From NCBI GenBank assembly GCA_003255065.1, contig QAOA01001288.1:565238-629237 (forward strand): a stretch of 64,000 nucleotides of DNA, in the 5' to 3' direction. Within the stretch, counting starts at the first letter, position 1; the number at the start of each line of letters is the position of its first letter. The stretch comes from Cercis canadensis. Taxonomy: Eukaryota > Streptophyta > Magnoliopsida > Fabales > Fabaceae. Shown here piece by piece: positions 12,631 through 25,603 of the stretch. A model generated the notes under the pieces. The model was not told where the DNA came from. It saw only the letters and a list, made by a program, of their open reading frames with translations, and did not search any database. The position numbers and the translations under genes were made by a program.

Positions 12631-15600
12631 ATGGCTTCCATGGCTTTCTCTACCACCTTCTATACTCCTTTGCATGATTTCACCCAAGCCAAAGCAAACC
12701 CGAATTCTTCACCCACATGGCCGTCTATGGCTTTCACCGTCCCATCCATCAAAACCTCATTTGGTTCCTCGAAGTCTTCCTTCTTACAACATGGTTTCCC
12801 TCAAAATTCATCCAATTTTCCAAGTTTTCTTTTAAAGTTTCGATCTTTCGGTGTTTATGCTAGAGCAGCCACAGAGAAAAGTATATATGATTTTACTGTC
12901 AAGGTATCGGTCTGACTTTGTATTTTTTTTTTATCCCCTCTTTTTTTTTAATTAGTGAATATCTTAAGTTCAAGCTTTTTTTTNTTTTTTTTTTTTTTTT
13001 GAAAAAAGAATCGACTTTTATGCGCTCATGGATATGACGTGATACAGGATATTGATGGGAAGGATGTTTCTCTCAGCAAATTCAAGGGAAAGGCTCTTTT
13101 GATTGTCAATGTTGCTTCAAAATGGTATTGATTCCACAAGGATGCTATGAGCCAAATTTTGTCCTCTTTAATCCTCCCACTCCTCCCCAATCCTTCCTTT
13201 TTCATATAAACCTATGTCACTATACAGTTATGTCAAAGCTTCTGGTCGGTTATGATTAATTTGAATAAATTTCCTTTGAATGACAGTGGTCTGACGTCGT
13301 CGAACTACTCAGAACTGTCGCACATATATGAAAAATATAAAACTCAAGGTATGCATATGGAAGATAGTTATTTGTCTCTCGTCTTTATATTAATGTGTAG
13401 GACATTCAGTTATATTCTACTTGATGTTTGGATGGTGTGGTTTCTTGATTCTAAATCTATCTAGTTTTGCATGAAATTAGGAGAGATATTATTAAACCTA
13501 TTCAAATTCAAGCACAGTGTATTGGTAGTTATGGATGTGGATACTCATTCAATAAAATTTATTAATTGGGACCTGTCTCCCACATCTTTTTGCATTAGAA
13601 GTCATAATCTCCTAAAAGACACCATTTAGTTGATTTTCATAGTAGTAAAGTAACATTTTCATTTTAGGTGTTTTCTCTATAAATATGTTTATATGGAGAG
13701 CTATTGGTTGGTTTTGGTTTGGCTATATGTTCATTTCCACTTACAATGCGTTATCGAAATCCCACGGATGAACTTTATTGCCATTCTCCATGTTTTTGTG
13801 GAATTTTGTCTAATGTAAAATACTTGCTTTATGACTTACAGACAATGTTTACTAACAGTATAGCCATATATGGCCTAGAATTTTGAGTTTCTCTCTTCTC
13901 CACCCCACTTGTAGCAACAAAGAAAATTATAATAATTTTATTAGGCCGTTGTTTAGTACATTTTATGACATTTATTAGCTACAAAGTTCGATTGTAACCA
14001 ATAATAAAAAAATATAGACATATTGGGTGTCAAAGAGCATGTAAGGGCTCTGCCCTTAGTTTGGATAACGACTTATCAGACAATATGGTATTGGCCCCTC
14101 TCCTCCTCTTTTCCAGGTGCATGCATATCTTTGTCATTCTGCTTGCAGTTATGTTTATGTGGTTTGCTAAATTGAGTTAAATATTTGTGGTATAAGAGGT
14201 GCATTTCACTGTACAGCTGAAATTGGATGAGTATGATGTTTTTCTGATCCCTCGGTTTTAGGAGAGTTCTGATGGGATTATTATAAGACAATTAAAATTC
14301 CTGGAAGAAAGAAGAGAACGATATTCAAATCCAATCTGGTGGATTTATGAAATTTATTCTTGCTCTTTGAGCATGGTTTTAAGGGTGGAGTAGGTAGGAA
14401 AAGTGGAAAATAGAGAGGGGAGTGGAAGTGAAATGGGACAGAAAGGTGCTACTACGTTTAGTGGGTAATAAGGTGCTTTTCATTTACAATCTTCCTCATT
14501 TTTCCTATATCAAGCAACTGTAAAATGATTTGCATCTCAATTTTTCAACTGGTCCATTTGACACCATCTGACTTTTGGCCGCACCAAGCAGCTCTGCCCA
14601 GTAAGTAATTTGGCTTTTTACCATACCATGTGATTCTAAGTGCTGTTATGCGATGTTATTTCAGGATTTGAGATACTAGCTTTCCCCTGCAANTGTCAAA
14701 GAGCATGTAAGGGCTCTGCCCTTAGTTTGGATAACGACTTATCAGACAATATGGTATTGGCCCCTCTCCTCCTCTTTTCCAGGTGCATGCATATCTTTGT
14801 CATTCTGCTTGCAGTTATGTTTATGTGGTTTGCTAAATTGAGTTAAATATTTGTGGTATAAGAGGTGCATTTCACTGTACAGCTGAAATTGGATGAGTAT
14901 GATGTTTTTCTGATCCCTCGGTTTTAGGAGAGTTCTGATGGGATTATTATAAGACAATTAAAATTCCTGGAAGAAAGAAGAGAACGATATTCAAATCCAA
15001 TCTGATGGATTTATGAAATTTATTCTTGCTCTTTGAGCATGGTTTTAAGGGTGGAGTAGGTAGGAAAAGTGGAAAATAGAGAGGGGAGTGGACGTGAAAT
15101 GGGACAGAAAGGTGCTACTACGTTTAGTGGGTAATAAGGTGCTTTTCATTTACAATCTTCCTCATTTTTCCTATATCAAGCAACTGTAAAATGATTTGCA
15201 TCTCAATTTTTCACCTGGTCCATTTGACACCATCTGACTTTTGGCCGCACCAAGCAGCTCTGCCCAGTAAGTAATTTGGCTTTTTACCATACCATGTGAT
15301 TCTAAGTGCTGTTATGCGATGTTATTTCAGGATTTGAGATACTAGCTTTCCCCTGCAATCAGTTTGGCGGGCAAGAGCCTGCTTCAAATCCAGAAATTAA
15401 GCAGTTTGCTTGCACTCGGTTTAAAGCAGAATTTCCAATTTTTGATAAGGTTTGATATTGTGTTCTTCAGTCAGTAATACAGTTGATATTAGAGTAAACA
15501 AAGTAATAAAGTTCTGCAAAACAGGTTGATGTGAATGGACCAAATACAGCTCCAGTGTACCAGTTCCTGAAGTCAAGTGCGGGAGGTTTTCTTGGTGATC

Positions 15601-17060
15601 TCGTGAAGTGGAACTTTGAGAAGTTCTTGGTTGATAAAAATGGTAAAGTTGTTGAAAGATACCCACCGACAACCTCACCTTTCCAAATTGAGGTATGTTA
15701 ACTTGTTTTTTTTCCCCATTCAATTGGAAAAAGTTACATCCTTTTTTGCTCCTCTTTCGATAATACTATGACACTTAGTTTTGTGATGGTAATGAATACA
15801 TTTCCTAGTTACTTGGTCTATGCTGATGTGGTTGTGCTGCAAGATTAAGGTGAAAGTAATAGATCTTTGGTTGTGGTAATGAAGCTGCTTAACAATCTAA
15901 GAGGCATGGGATGCCTGATAAGTTAGTCTTTTGAAGACACGCAGATTCAGTGTTCTAATATCAAGTCTGCGTTATGAATTTTATTATGTTTGAACATTTA
16001 GAAAACAGTTTCACTGACACCATCATACAGTCACTGATGGTTCTGCCAGTAAACTGTAGCATATATTAAAACTTCTGATGGTTTGAGATTCTTACTGAAA
16101 ATCACAAAAATGCTTTAGAGCTTCAAGACAACAGGATATAAGTCAGCTTTAGCAGGATGAGAGACCAAAAGTGGATAAGCTGTATGCCAGAAGTGTTCAT
16201 AATTATGTTTAAATTTAGGAAAGGTTAATTGGAGACTTCCTAGTTTAGGCTATTTATAAACCCCATATTTGTGTAGATACTATTTTTTAGATCCCAACCA
16301 TCAGAGACTATGGTTAGTTGTAAAGCTCAGCCCCATGTGACAGGTGACCAATAAGCCCATGCCTGCTAGTAACAGAAAGTGCTTGCAAGTCTTGTCATGA
16401 ACCCCTAAGGAAAAGAATTGCCTGGGAGGTTGAAATGTGGAATCTTGGTTTGCCCTTAATGGTGTTGACTCTTCCAGTGATGCCCTAGGAGGGACCCTAC
16501 TTGCTGTAACTCCCCCATACTTTTTTATGTCTGAGAAAAACAAACTGCTACTCATATGATACACTACTGATACTAGTTATTTTTCTGTGCCTGTCTTTAT
16601 TATGTATAGGGCCCATCCCAAAATGAAAGGCAAATGTAATGGAATCAAAAAGGAAACAAATAAACCATATACTATCACATTCATGTACATTGGAGTAACA
16701 AATATAGCTTGAGATAACTGCTGCCTTGGTATTTTTGCGGACTATGCCATTTGCCGTTGGTTTATAACGTCAACTATCCATAGCCCTTGTAATGTCTGTA
16801 GATGAATCCTGGAAAGCCCAGTAAGCCAGTGGTACCACCAAACCAACCTTGGATTTTTCTTACTGTCAGCATTGAGATTGATTTGCTTTTAAGGCAACAT
16901 ATCTTCATATATTGTCTATAATGTCAACAACCAACTTCTATCAGTATGTTTATGATTAGATGTGAAAAGCTCTTATTCTTGAAGGTAATTTAGTCTTACT
17001 CGGCTCTTTCCTCATGTATGCTTGTTTCAGAAGGATATTCAGAGGTTAGTTGCAGCGTGA
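12631..17060 (+). CDS. glutathione peroxidase, chloroplast-type (thioredoxin-dependent Cys-GPX)
   Basis: Reduces hydrogen and lipid hydroperoxides; plant Cys-GPXs use thioredoxin more than glutathione. Exons: 12631-12903, 13048-13124, 13287-13348, 15331-15449, 15525-15692, 17031-17060. They total 729 bases (242 residues). The first ~75 residues are Ser/Phe-rich and poorly acidic, like a plastid transit peptide; the catalytic domain starts near IYDFTVKDIDG. The peroxidatic Cys117 (NVASKC) has its codon split by intron 2 (TG at the end of exon two, T at the start of exon three). The GPX signature [13 protein letters not shown] follows in exon four, with Gln152, resolving Cys165 (FACTRF) and Trp206-Asn207 (KWNF) all present. 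Cys rather than selenocysteine is normal for plants. The family resembles Arabidopsis GPX1/GPX7. Intron 3 is inflated by a false duplication at 14028-15358. Confidence 0.94.
14028..14692. repeat. left copy of a second assembly-type duplication
   Basis: These 665 bases match 14694-15358, with a single N at 14693 between them. About three base differences are visible (near 14338, 14424 and 14549). The copy ends with the first 28 bases of GPX exon four (14665-14692), which is cut off at the N. The arrangement indicates two haplotypes joined in tandem. Confidence 0.87.
14694..15358. repeat. right copy of a second assembly-type duplication
   Basis: Second copy of 14028-14692. It continues without a break into the complete GPX exon four at 15331-15449, so this is the copy that carries the gene. 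Confidence 0.87.
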
Positions 17061-18267
17061 ATGAGGAGTTCAAGAGACAGAAACAGCAGCTGTACTTAGG
17101 AGCACAAAAAGGAGTCAAAATTATGAAGTAATAACTACGTAAATTTGTGTTGGCTGTTTTTACTTAATACGGGTACTTAGTTTAGGGAAGAAGAGTTATA
17201 CATGATTATTTATTGGCTGAAAGGAAATTATTTTAAATGATCCATAATGTTGGCTGATTCTTAGAGATATCGGGTGATTTATTTTCCAGTCATTAGTTGT
17301 ATGAATAGTGATTGTTTCAGCAGATAAAGAATTCTAGCTGGTTTCAGAAAGCGAGACCTGGATGCAAGTGAAAGTGAAAGTGAAAGATTGAGTAAATAAA
17401 TTGTGCAAGAGGGATGATGGTGATGTGCAAGTCTGCCCCTTCATTCGAGAAAAATGGAAACTAAAGCGGGGGGAGAGAGAGAGTATGCAGAATTTGAATA
17501 CATTTCATTTTTGTGGGTAAAAGTGGTTAGGTAACTTAAATCGGAAGGAAGAACTGCCTTCACAGTTCACACTAAGAAAGCAATGAGTCATCATTTCACG
17601 TGGCAGTTAAGAATAGTATTAATTCTATGAAGCTTTTGTAAAATTAGTAAGTGCTATTTCACATATGGGCATCCCTCACTCAGTGTCTATTCTTTCTTTT
17701 TGTTTTACATATTAATGAACTTTGGACATGGATGAAAACAAATCTATATTAGCGAAGGAAAACCGTAATACTCATTTGTTAGCAACCACCTATTAACTAA
17801 TATTAAAGAAAAGGAAGATTTACTAAATAATGACAAAAGAATGGAAGGCGGTATAAAATAAAAATAATTATGATTTAATTTGTTTTTATATGGATCTTTT
17901 CTTTTAGAAATCATTAAGTCAAAATATTAGTATTATTTTCTTTTTATTTCATAATGAATCATGTTATAATCTTCAAAGGCATAATAAAACATTGTATTAA
18001 ATATTAAATCCTACTATCCTAGTGCATGTGTCGTTTGATGAATCGCATTTATTTTTGTCTGAAATCGAAAATTTGACCGAACACCAGGTTCCCATCCAAG
18101 TCCAACATTTCAACTCCCATAAGTCAACTTCCCCCCTCTTGTACGCTTACCTTGCCTTCGATCCCATCCAAACCAGATCTATGCCCTATGATTTCAAACA
18201 AGAAACTTGAGTTTCTTTCCTTTCACCATTTGTTAAAGTAAATCCATTTCAACCATCTTATCGAGCT
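17061..18267. other. GPX 3' flank and transporter promoter region
   Basis: The first few hundred bases are probably the GPX 3' UTR. The rest is AT-rich with no gene. A G/A-rich stretch near 17468-17482 and the C-rich sequence at about 18110-18170 before the transporter start are the only distinctive compositions. Confidence 0.5.
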
Positions 18268-20903
18268 ATGTCTATGTTGACTTCAAATGACCAACAGGAG
18301 CAACAACAGTATCCCTTGAAAACCTCTTGTATTGCAGCAGAAGCAGCAGCAGCAACAACAACAGCAAAATACCCTCTTTCTATTATCCTCGAACCCTTTG
18401 AATGGCTAAGAATGCTGTCTTCCCAGCTAAACACAAGCTTCATTATGGGAGTAATCCTGGTTTATGGTGTGGGTCAAGGTTTTTCAGGGTCGTTCTTCAA
18501 GGTGGTCGCTGACTACTACTGGAAAGACGTGCAGAAGGTACAGCCCTCTGTGGTCCAGTTTTATGTGGGTCTATACTTCATTCCATGGATTATGAAACCC
18601 GTCTGGGGTATCCTCACTGATACTTTCCCGGTTCGAGGGTATCGCCGCCGCCCCTATTTCGTCATCGCCGGAGTTCTCGGCTTGGTTTCGGGTTTGGTAA
18701 TCGCACTCAACACCAGTTTGGCTGCCGTGGTGGCCTTGATATGTTTAATTGGTGTCTCCGCCTCCATGGCCATCGGCGATGTCACCATCGATGCGTGTAT
18801 TGCAAGGAACAGCATCGAGGTCCGCTCATTGGCACCGCACTTGCAGACTCTTTGTGGCTTCTGCGCTTCCGCCGGTGCTCTAATTGGCTTCTCTACCAGT
18901 GGTTTTTTCGTTCATCATCTTGGTCCCCAGGTAAAATAAAAAAAATCATTAATTACTACTGTTTTTGTTATTTTCATGCTAGTTAGTGTGTTTCAGTATT
19001 TCTGTTTCTTCTGCATATTCTTTCCCTGGTCATGGCTACTCCCCTTTTCTATTTACTTGGTCAAAATTAGAGGCACTTTTTTATTCTGAATTAGAATTGG
19101 TTTTCTAATGAATTTTTTTATCATGTTACTATATTTACTTTATCTATATCTTTATTATTATCTGCCAGTAGTTTACTTTACTGAATATATATGTTCTCTG
19201 TTTTGCAGGGATCACTGGGTCTTCTGGCACTCGCACCTGCTTTAATGTTCGTGCTGGGTTTTGTGATTTATGAGCCTAGAACAAGCAGCTTCCATTATGA
19301 AAAGAAGCAGGTTAATCAGGAACTTTTCCTTTTTAATTCCCTACTAGATTTGTTTCTTATTGATAATTTTATATCCAATAAGGTTTTAAGAATTAATATT
19401 TCAATCATAAGCAAAAAATTTATCCTAAAAGGACATTTTTCTATCAATAAGTTAATTGTTTAAGTAATATATAGACTTGATAGCTATTAATTATGCTAAT
19501 TTCTATTGTATGTATTAAAATTAGATTGTTATGCAAGTTGGACTATCTTAGTCAGATTATCAAATCATAACCTGTTTTAAATCATTAATTAAAATGATTT
19601 AATAAGGACACATTGTTCTGGGTTCTGCCCTCCCCCAGAAATCACAAACCAACCAATATATCATTATTTAATTTGAGTCTATGTATTTAAAAAGGTTGTT
19701 GCGAAGTTATTTAGGAGTAGCACTATACCACTTTTTAATGAGGAAGTTTTGGTTAGGTTCACATTTGAAAATTGGTAGTGTTTTGAATATCTTAAAAAAT
19801 TGAGTCACGTAATATATGTCAAATTTCAAAATAGTTGACAGAACTTGAATTTAATTGTGTCAAATCTTCGATATTACTCATTTCAAGATGTGGGTCCTAT
19901 TAAAATATTCTCAATGAGAGAGTGGTTTACCCGTTTCAAAGAAGAAATAATTTAGTAACCACCATTTAAAAACTTAACTTAGCCCTTAATTTTTTGTTGT
20001 ATCCGTAAGTATGCTAGATGAATAAACTTAGTTTAAAATGCGTTTTTGTAGGCAGTGGAGAAGGTGGGTGTGACAATGAAGAGCATGTACAAAACAATCA
20101 TATATCCTCAAGTGTGGAAACCATCTCTTTACATTTTCCTGTCTTTGGCTCTTAGTATAAGCACCCACGAAGGCCATTTTTATTGGTATACAGATCCAAA
20201 AGCTGGCCCTGCATTCTCTCAGGTACATACTTGTGTCTCAATATGTTACTTTGCTTCAGATGAGTAATCAAATAGCAATTTTCTAACTCAACTATCTTCC
20301 TCTCCCCAGGAGTTTGTTGGGATGATCTATGCAATTGGTGCGGTAGCTTCAATAATAGGGGTGTTAATCTACCACAAGGCTCTAAAAGACTACCCATTTA
20401 GAAGTCTACTTTTCTACGCACAACTCCTATATGCCATATCTGGGATGCTGGACCTCCTCTTCGTCCTTCGTTGGAATTTGATTCTTGGAATTCCTGATTA
20501 CTTCTTTGTTGTCATAGAAGAAGGAGCTACTCGAATTGCAAGCAAAATCCGAATGATGCCCATGATTGTGTTGAGTACACAGTTATGCCCTCTAGGCATT
20601 GAAGGCACTTTTTTTGCTCTTTTAATGTGCATTGATAGCCTTGGTTCACTGGTTTCCAAGTTGGGTGGAGGAGTGGTTCTTCATCTCTTCCATGTCACTA
20701 GGACTGACTTTACAAATCTATGGTTGGCTGTTCTTTTAAGGAATATCCTGAGATTTGCTACTCTTTCTTTGATTTTTCTTGTCCCTAAGGTTGATCAATC
20801 TGAGGCTCTGCTACCTTCTGATCTTTCAGGAAAGTATATGACTACAAACTCAGATGATGAGAGCCACGAACTTGTCCCCATGAATGAAAAAACTGCAGTT
20901 TAG
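18268..20903 (+). CDS. folate-biopterin transporter family protein (MFS)
   Basis: Multi-pass membrane carrier of the FBT/BT1 family of the major facilitator superfamily; members move folates, pterins or related compounds, but the substrate here is not shown by sequence. Exons: 18268-18930, 19209-19310, 20052-20222, 20310-20903. The joined frame is 1530 bases (509 residues), normal for the family. After a polar Gln/Ala-rich N-terminus, the protein alternates hydrophobic segments. It carries the family block KPVWGILTDTFPVRGYRRRPY between early membrane spans and GDVTIDACIARNS in exon one. Exon four carries further spans and an acidic tail. Introns are GT-AG and phase 0. The neighbouring ER gene suggests the FBT6 (At5g10820) group, from remembered gene order. 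The start was chosen as the first ATG of the open frame; a Met two codons later is an alternative. Confidence 0.9.
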
Positions 20904-22618
20904 ATTAAGAATGCCACTATAAAATGTTTTAGAGAACAAATTTCGCCACTATAAATTGAATACAAAGTCATATTAGAGAGATATGAATTTTTCTTTTTCG
21001 GATAAGACTAGCAATTTTTGTATACACATTTAATTTATCTATTTATAGCAGTTATTTTTATTTTTTATTTTGAAGCCATTAGGTATATGATCTCATGGTA
21101 AAAGGGTTCTGATACTTTACAAAAGGTCAAGATTCAAATTCAAAGATTGTTGGGGAGGAACTTAATCCCAATGTGTAAAAATTAACTTAAAAGATATCTT
21201 TATCGTTAAACCAAAAAAAAATTATATATCATGTTAAAAATAAATAAATGAAAAGATTGAGATAAAAATACAAAAATTAATTTTTTTTATAAGTTTAGAT
21301 AAAGATTCTAACTTTTAATCTGTCACTACTACTACTCTGGAGTGATTTTTGTGATGAATTAAAAACATATACCTTAGATTGGGGTCATAAGGNAAACATA
21401 TGCTTTTTATTTTTAAAAAATAACAACTCGGTCTCAAATAAATGATATGATGAAAGTTGACCAATTTAATTGTCTACCCTATTATTGTTATCAAATTGAG
21501 GTGTATTTATAATTATATTAGTCTTTTTTTTTTAGTATTTTTAGCTATAATTTTAAATTTGAACACAACATTTATAAACCCTAAAATTAATTTAAATGTG
21601 TTTCTTATTGTTAGTTTAACACCCTCAAACTATTTAGGTAATAAATAAATAAAAATGCTAGATAACAATATTATTTTTAAAAACTTATTGCTAAATAAAA
21701 ATTTATAATATAATTCTTTTTGAATAGATGTATACTAGCTATATAGCACAGGTACAGGTACGAAACGCCGGTACGGCATTTTAAAAAAAATAGAAGTATA
21801 AATACGTCACGTCATATATATATATAATGAAAAGTTTTAAAATTCTTTAAGTGTTAAAAATATCAACCATTAATCTTTAGTAAATAAGTAACAATTAACA
21901 AGTATTAACTTAAAATATAAATCATCAATCAAAATTTAAGTAATATAATTTATCATATTTGATTAAGTATCATCAATATATTATAATTTTTTTTTAATTA
22001 AACCAAGTGTATTATAAAAAGTCACAGAAAAATGATAAACCTAGAATCTAATTCTCATTAGTTTTTAAATTTGTTAGATGCATTAAAAATTGAATTATTA
22101 AAAATAAATTTTAAATGGTTAGTAAAAATTATAATATATAAACGTTGTGAAAACACTTTCAGAAAATTGGGATTAACTGCAGAGAAGATGTTTTGAAACA
22201 TTTTCAGAAAAAAAAAAAAAAAAGATACGTTTATTTCATTGGTACGCGTTTCGCGTACGGATACGCGTCCTTACTACGCGTTTCGGTGTTACACTTATAT
22301 GGTCGTTATTACTTTATTTTTATTCAAATTATAAGTAAAGCTTTTACTCGGGTGGAAATAAGCTTCTCAAAAAAAGGTTTCGCTCTCTAACATTTCTGAT
22401 TACTCAATTACTTTTAAGCTAAATGTCCATATTGCCCCTCAGAGTTAGTGATCTGGCGTTACTCCAGTGGCCCTTCTAAAATTCGACTTTCGAGTCTGCG
22501 CCTCTGCTGTGGTCGGTACCTTGCGTCTCTTCGCTGCAACGAGACCATCATCATCTTCCTCCTCTTGCTCTTTCGCTCCCAGTTTCGCGAGAACCCCCTC
22601 CTATCATCTATCTATCAC
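20904..22618. other. intergenic DNA and ER 5' leader
   Basis: AT-rich sequence with a single-N join at 21393 and a candidate non-autonomous element at about 21750-22310. From roughly 22430 the base composition shifts to C/T-rich sequence typical of a plant 5' UTR, leading to the ER start codon at 22619. No other gene is seen. Confidence 0.5.
21750..22310. mobile_element. candidate hAT-like non-autonomous element
   Basis: The two ends carry clusters of short related motifs: GGTACGAAACGCCGGTACGG at the left (21757-21777), and at the right TACGCGTTTCG twice plus GCGTACGGATACGCG (about 22241-22290). The right motifs read partly as reverse complements of the left ones, as in subterminal repeats of hAT elements. 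The interior is AT-rich and non-coding. Exact ends and target duplications could not be set. Confidence 0.35.
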
Positions 22619-22789
22619 ATGGTAAGGTTTTCATCAGCTTCTTGATTTCTTACCATCTTCTTCGTCATTATACCTTGATTTGTACTTGAAAGTCTCTTGA
22701 TTGTGTAAATCTTTTTTGCTGCTCATAGTTCCCGCGCTTAAGAAACAAATTAGGGCTATGATTATTGCGCTGCTCTAGTTTCTTTCTTT

Positions 22790-22869
<80 letters not shown>

Positions 22870-22893
22870 TTTTTTTTTTTTTCGCTGCTCTAG

Positions 22894-22924
<31 letters not shown>

Positions 22925-25603
22925 TCTGTGAATCCTCAGTTAGGTTTCCGAGAAAATATCGGACAAGAATAGAAGTTAGGTTTGGTGCATCAAAATTTTG
23001 GTTTGTTTGATACTCGGTGGAGTTGATGTTGGTTTTCATTAGGTTTTCGATTGCTTTGGATGACGAGAAAATTGAAACCTAATATATTTATGAACGACAA
23101 TGTGTTCCTCTCTTTATCTGTCTGTCACCCCTACTCTTTCTCCTTTTTGATACTAACATATTGTAAATGATATGTTAACAAAGTGTCACGTGGATGGCCC
23201 ACCACCTTGTTGGATATCCAAGGGGTAAGTAGCTGCTAAACCTTCCCCCAATCCCATTTTTTTTGGACTCGGGAAGGGATTGTTTGGGCACTGAGAGACT
23301 GTTTTTACTTTTAATTGAGTGCTACCTTTCCTTGTTAATTTATTTTCATCCTCATGTTGTTAGCATAGCACTTCTTTCTAACATATTATTATCTTGGTCA
23401 ATTGGTATTGCAGTGTCTTTCTTTAACTTCTGACATTATAAAAATTTGCTTTAGAGCAAGTCGGTGATTTTCTGTGTATAGTTCATGTTTCCAGTACTGT
23501 TAAAATATTTCATTACATGTTTGTATACTCCCGATTAACTGACTTTAACTCTGTTCTTTTCACATCTGTAGGCTAATCGCCACACAATTATTCTAATGCA
23601 GACTTCTCAGAACAGAGCAACAAGAACATTTATGGATTATGAATCAATAAGTCAGGCGATGGATGGTATGTATTACACATGGATATAGCTTGGCCATTAC
23701 TGTTAGAATTTTATCATCCCACAAAACCATTAATATTGACTGCATCGCTGAATGTACTTGTGTAATACTGTATCTCAATTAATTTAGAATTTTACATATA
23801 TTTATAAGTTGGATTGGAATTTTGGGCTTGGTGACTACTAATTCAGTCTTCAAATTCAAATGAGTCTAAGGGAGGAAAAAATGAACCTTGTGCAATGCTG
23901 AAGCTATTTGCATTAGTATAAATAAATGTAAACATTGAACGAAATATATATGCTTTTTTTCCTGATATATACAATAAATTTGCAAATTAAATAATAAAAT
24001 TGTATGTAACATGGGTACTGAGGTCGTCTGAAAATATTGTTTTTCTTCTATTTCCTGACACTTGTTCTGGTCATAAATTTGATTTTTTCTGTTTCTGTTA
24101 ACACCTTGTACTAATCTTATTTTTGGTTTGACTGAAGTGGGAATAACGGAATCTGGCTTCAGAAATTAGGGATGAAAGTAGGAAAGTGTAGCATGTGTTT
24201 GCTAACATGAAAGCATAATATCATAGACTGCATAATTCAGTGATCGGAAATTTTAGATCCGTCTCAGAAGTCTGTTTAGATTTAATATATTTGGAAACTT
24301 AAAGTTTGTTACTTGTCTATTGAAATTAGCTTAGGGCAAATATCTCCTTCTCAGGTTGGACCTGGTGATCAGATGTCACCAGTGCACACTAAATTCTTTA
24401 CTTCACGGGTTAAAAAAAAATATTTTTTGGTGGGTTAGACAATTTATCAAAGTGTTGTTGGCCGAAAAGGGAAGTTTTAGAATCTAAATGCATTAATATG
24501 TGTTTTCATTAATGAAAAGCTTTCTTGATTGAGATGATCATGGTATGCAACTGTGGTAAAATTAGAAGTATAACAATTTAAAAGTTTCAAAATGGATATT
24601 TTTTTATTGCTGATATGATTTTTATTGTTTCAATGTTAATGGCTTTGTACAGACAGATTGTAAGCACCCGGTGAAGGTTATAATATTGTGTTAATATGCT
24701 TATACAGGTATATGTGCATTATATGAAAGGAAGCTTAAGGAATTAAATCCAGCCATCAGAAACCTCTCTTATGATATTGCTGATCTCTACAACTTCATAG
24801 ATGGCCTTGCAGACATGAGTGCTCTAGTGTATTTCCCTCTCTCTCTATCTCTCACACACGCACACACTCTTAATCCATATTCATGCATAGTGCTTCAATG
24901 CGCTCAAAGATCTGTTGATCCAAGTATATGTATCCACATCTGTGCTGTCCATATTTTCTGTCATAAAAAAAGGGATAGAAGGAAAGGAAAAGGAAAAGTG
25001 GGAAAGGATATACCCAATATTACCTGACTTGCGATGCTGAACTGGAAGCTTAATCAGTTAAAGATCTGCTCCCCAAGAAAAAAAGAACAAATTATTGTTT
25101 GGCTAAACTAGAATAGACACGCTACATTAATTTTTCTCCAAGTCTCACAGTTAACCAAAACCTTAAATATTATGGGTGAGAAAATCGCTAAAAATATATT
25201 TTTTGTTTTTTTAATTGAATACGGTTTAAATAAAAAAAATTCTTGCTAGTTGATCAAATAAGCAGCTTCGTCTTATAGAAAATATTGAACTTCTGCTTTG
25301 AGGTCCCATATGTTATAGTAATGACACTTATAAACTGTTTATAATACCAAGGGGTTGAAGAAAAGTGATTTTTAAGAACCTGTTCTTTACCTTTCTTTCT
25401 TTAGCTTAGTTGTGTATGTGCGTCATGACTGTTTTATGTCTGGCTGGGTCTTTATAGCGTTTGTGTGTTTTCTCGGCAATGCCTAATATGACTTTCTGAC
25501 TTCTGCTTGCAGTTATGATCATTCAATTCAGGCTTATTTGCCGTATGATAGGCAGTGGATTAAGCAACGGACCTTTCAACATTTGAAGAAATTGGCACAT
25601 TGA
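22619..25603 (+). CDS. Enhancer of rudimentary homolog (ER)
   Basis: Small, highly conserved nuclear protein that in animals and fungi binds RNA-processing partners and influences cell cycle and pyrimidine metabolism; the plant role is less clear. Exons: 22619-22621 (only the ATG), 23572-23665, 24708-24828, 25513-25603. They total 309 bases (102 residues), the usual length. Conserved segments are visible in order: HTIILMQTSQNRATRTF, MDYESISQAMDGICALYE, SYDIADLYNFIDGLADMSAL, VYDHSIQAYLPYDRQWIKQ, FQHLKK. All introns are GT-AG. Exon one contributing just the initiator codon is unusual but supported by the donor ATG|GTAAGG and by the next exon starting ANRHT, as in homologs. Intron one contains an extreme T tract. 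The upstream neighbour is the FBT gene, on the same strand. Confidence 0.95.
22792..22925. repeat. poly-T tract in ER intron one
   Basis: About 130 bases almost entirely T, broken by one G near 22869 and by a short unique insert. The 14-base segment CGCTGCTCTAGTTT occurs on both sides (about 22768 and 22883), so the tract contains a duplicated flank. Slippage or assembly error is likely; length should not be trusted. Confidence 0.85.
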
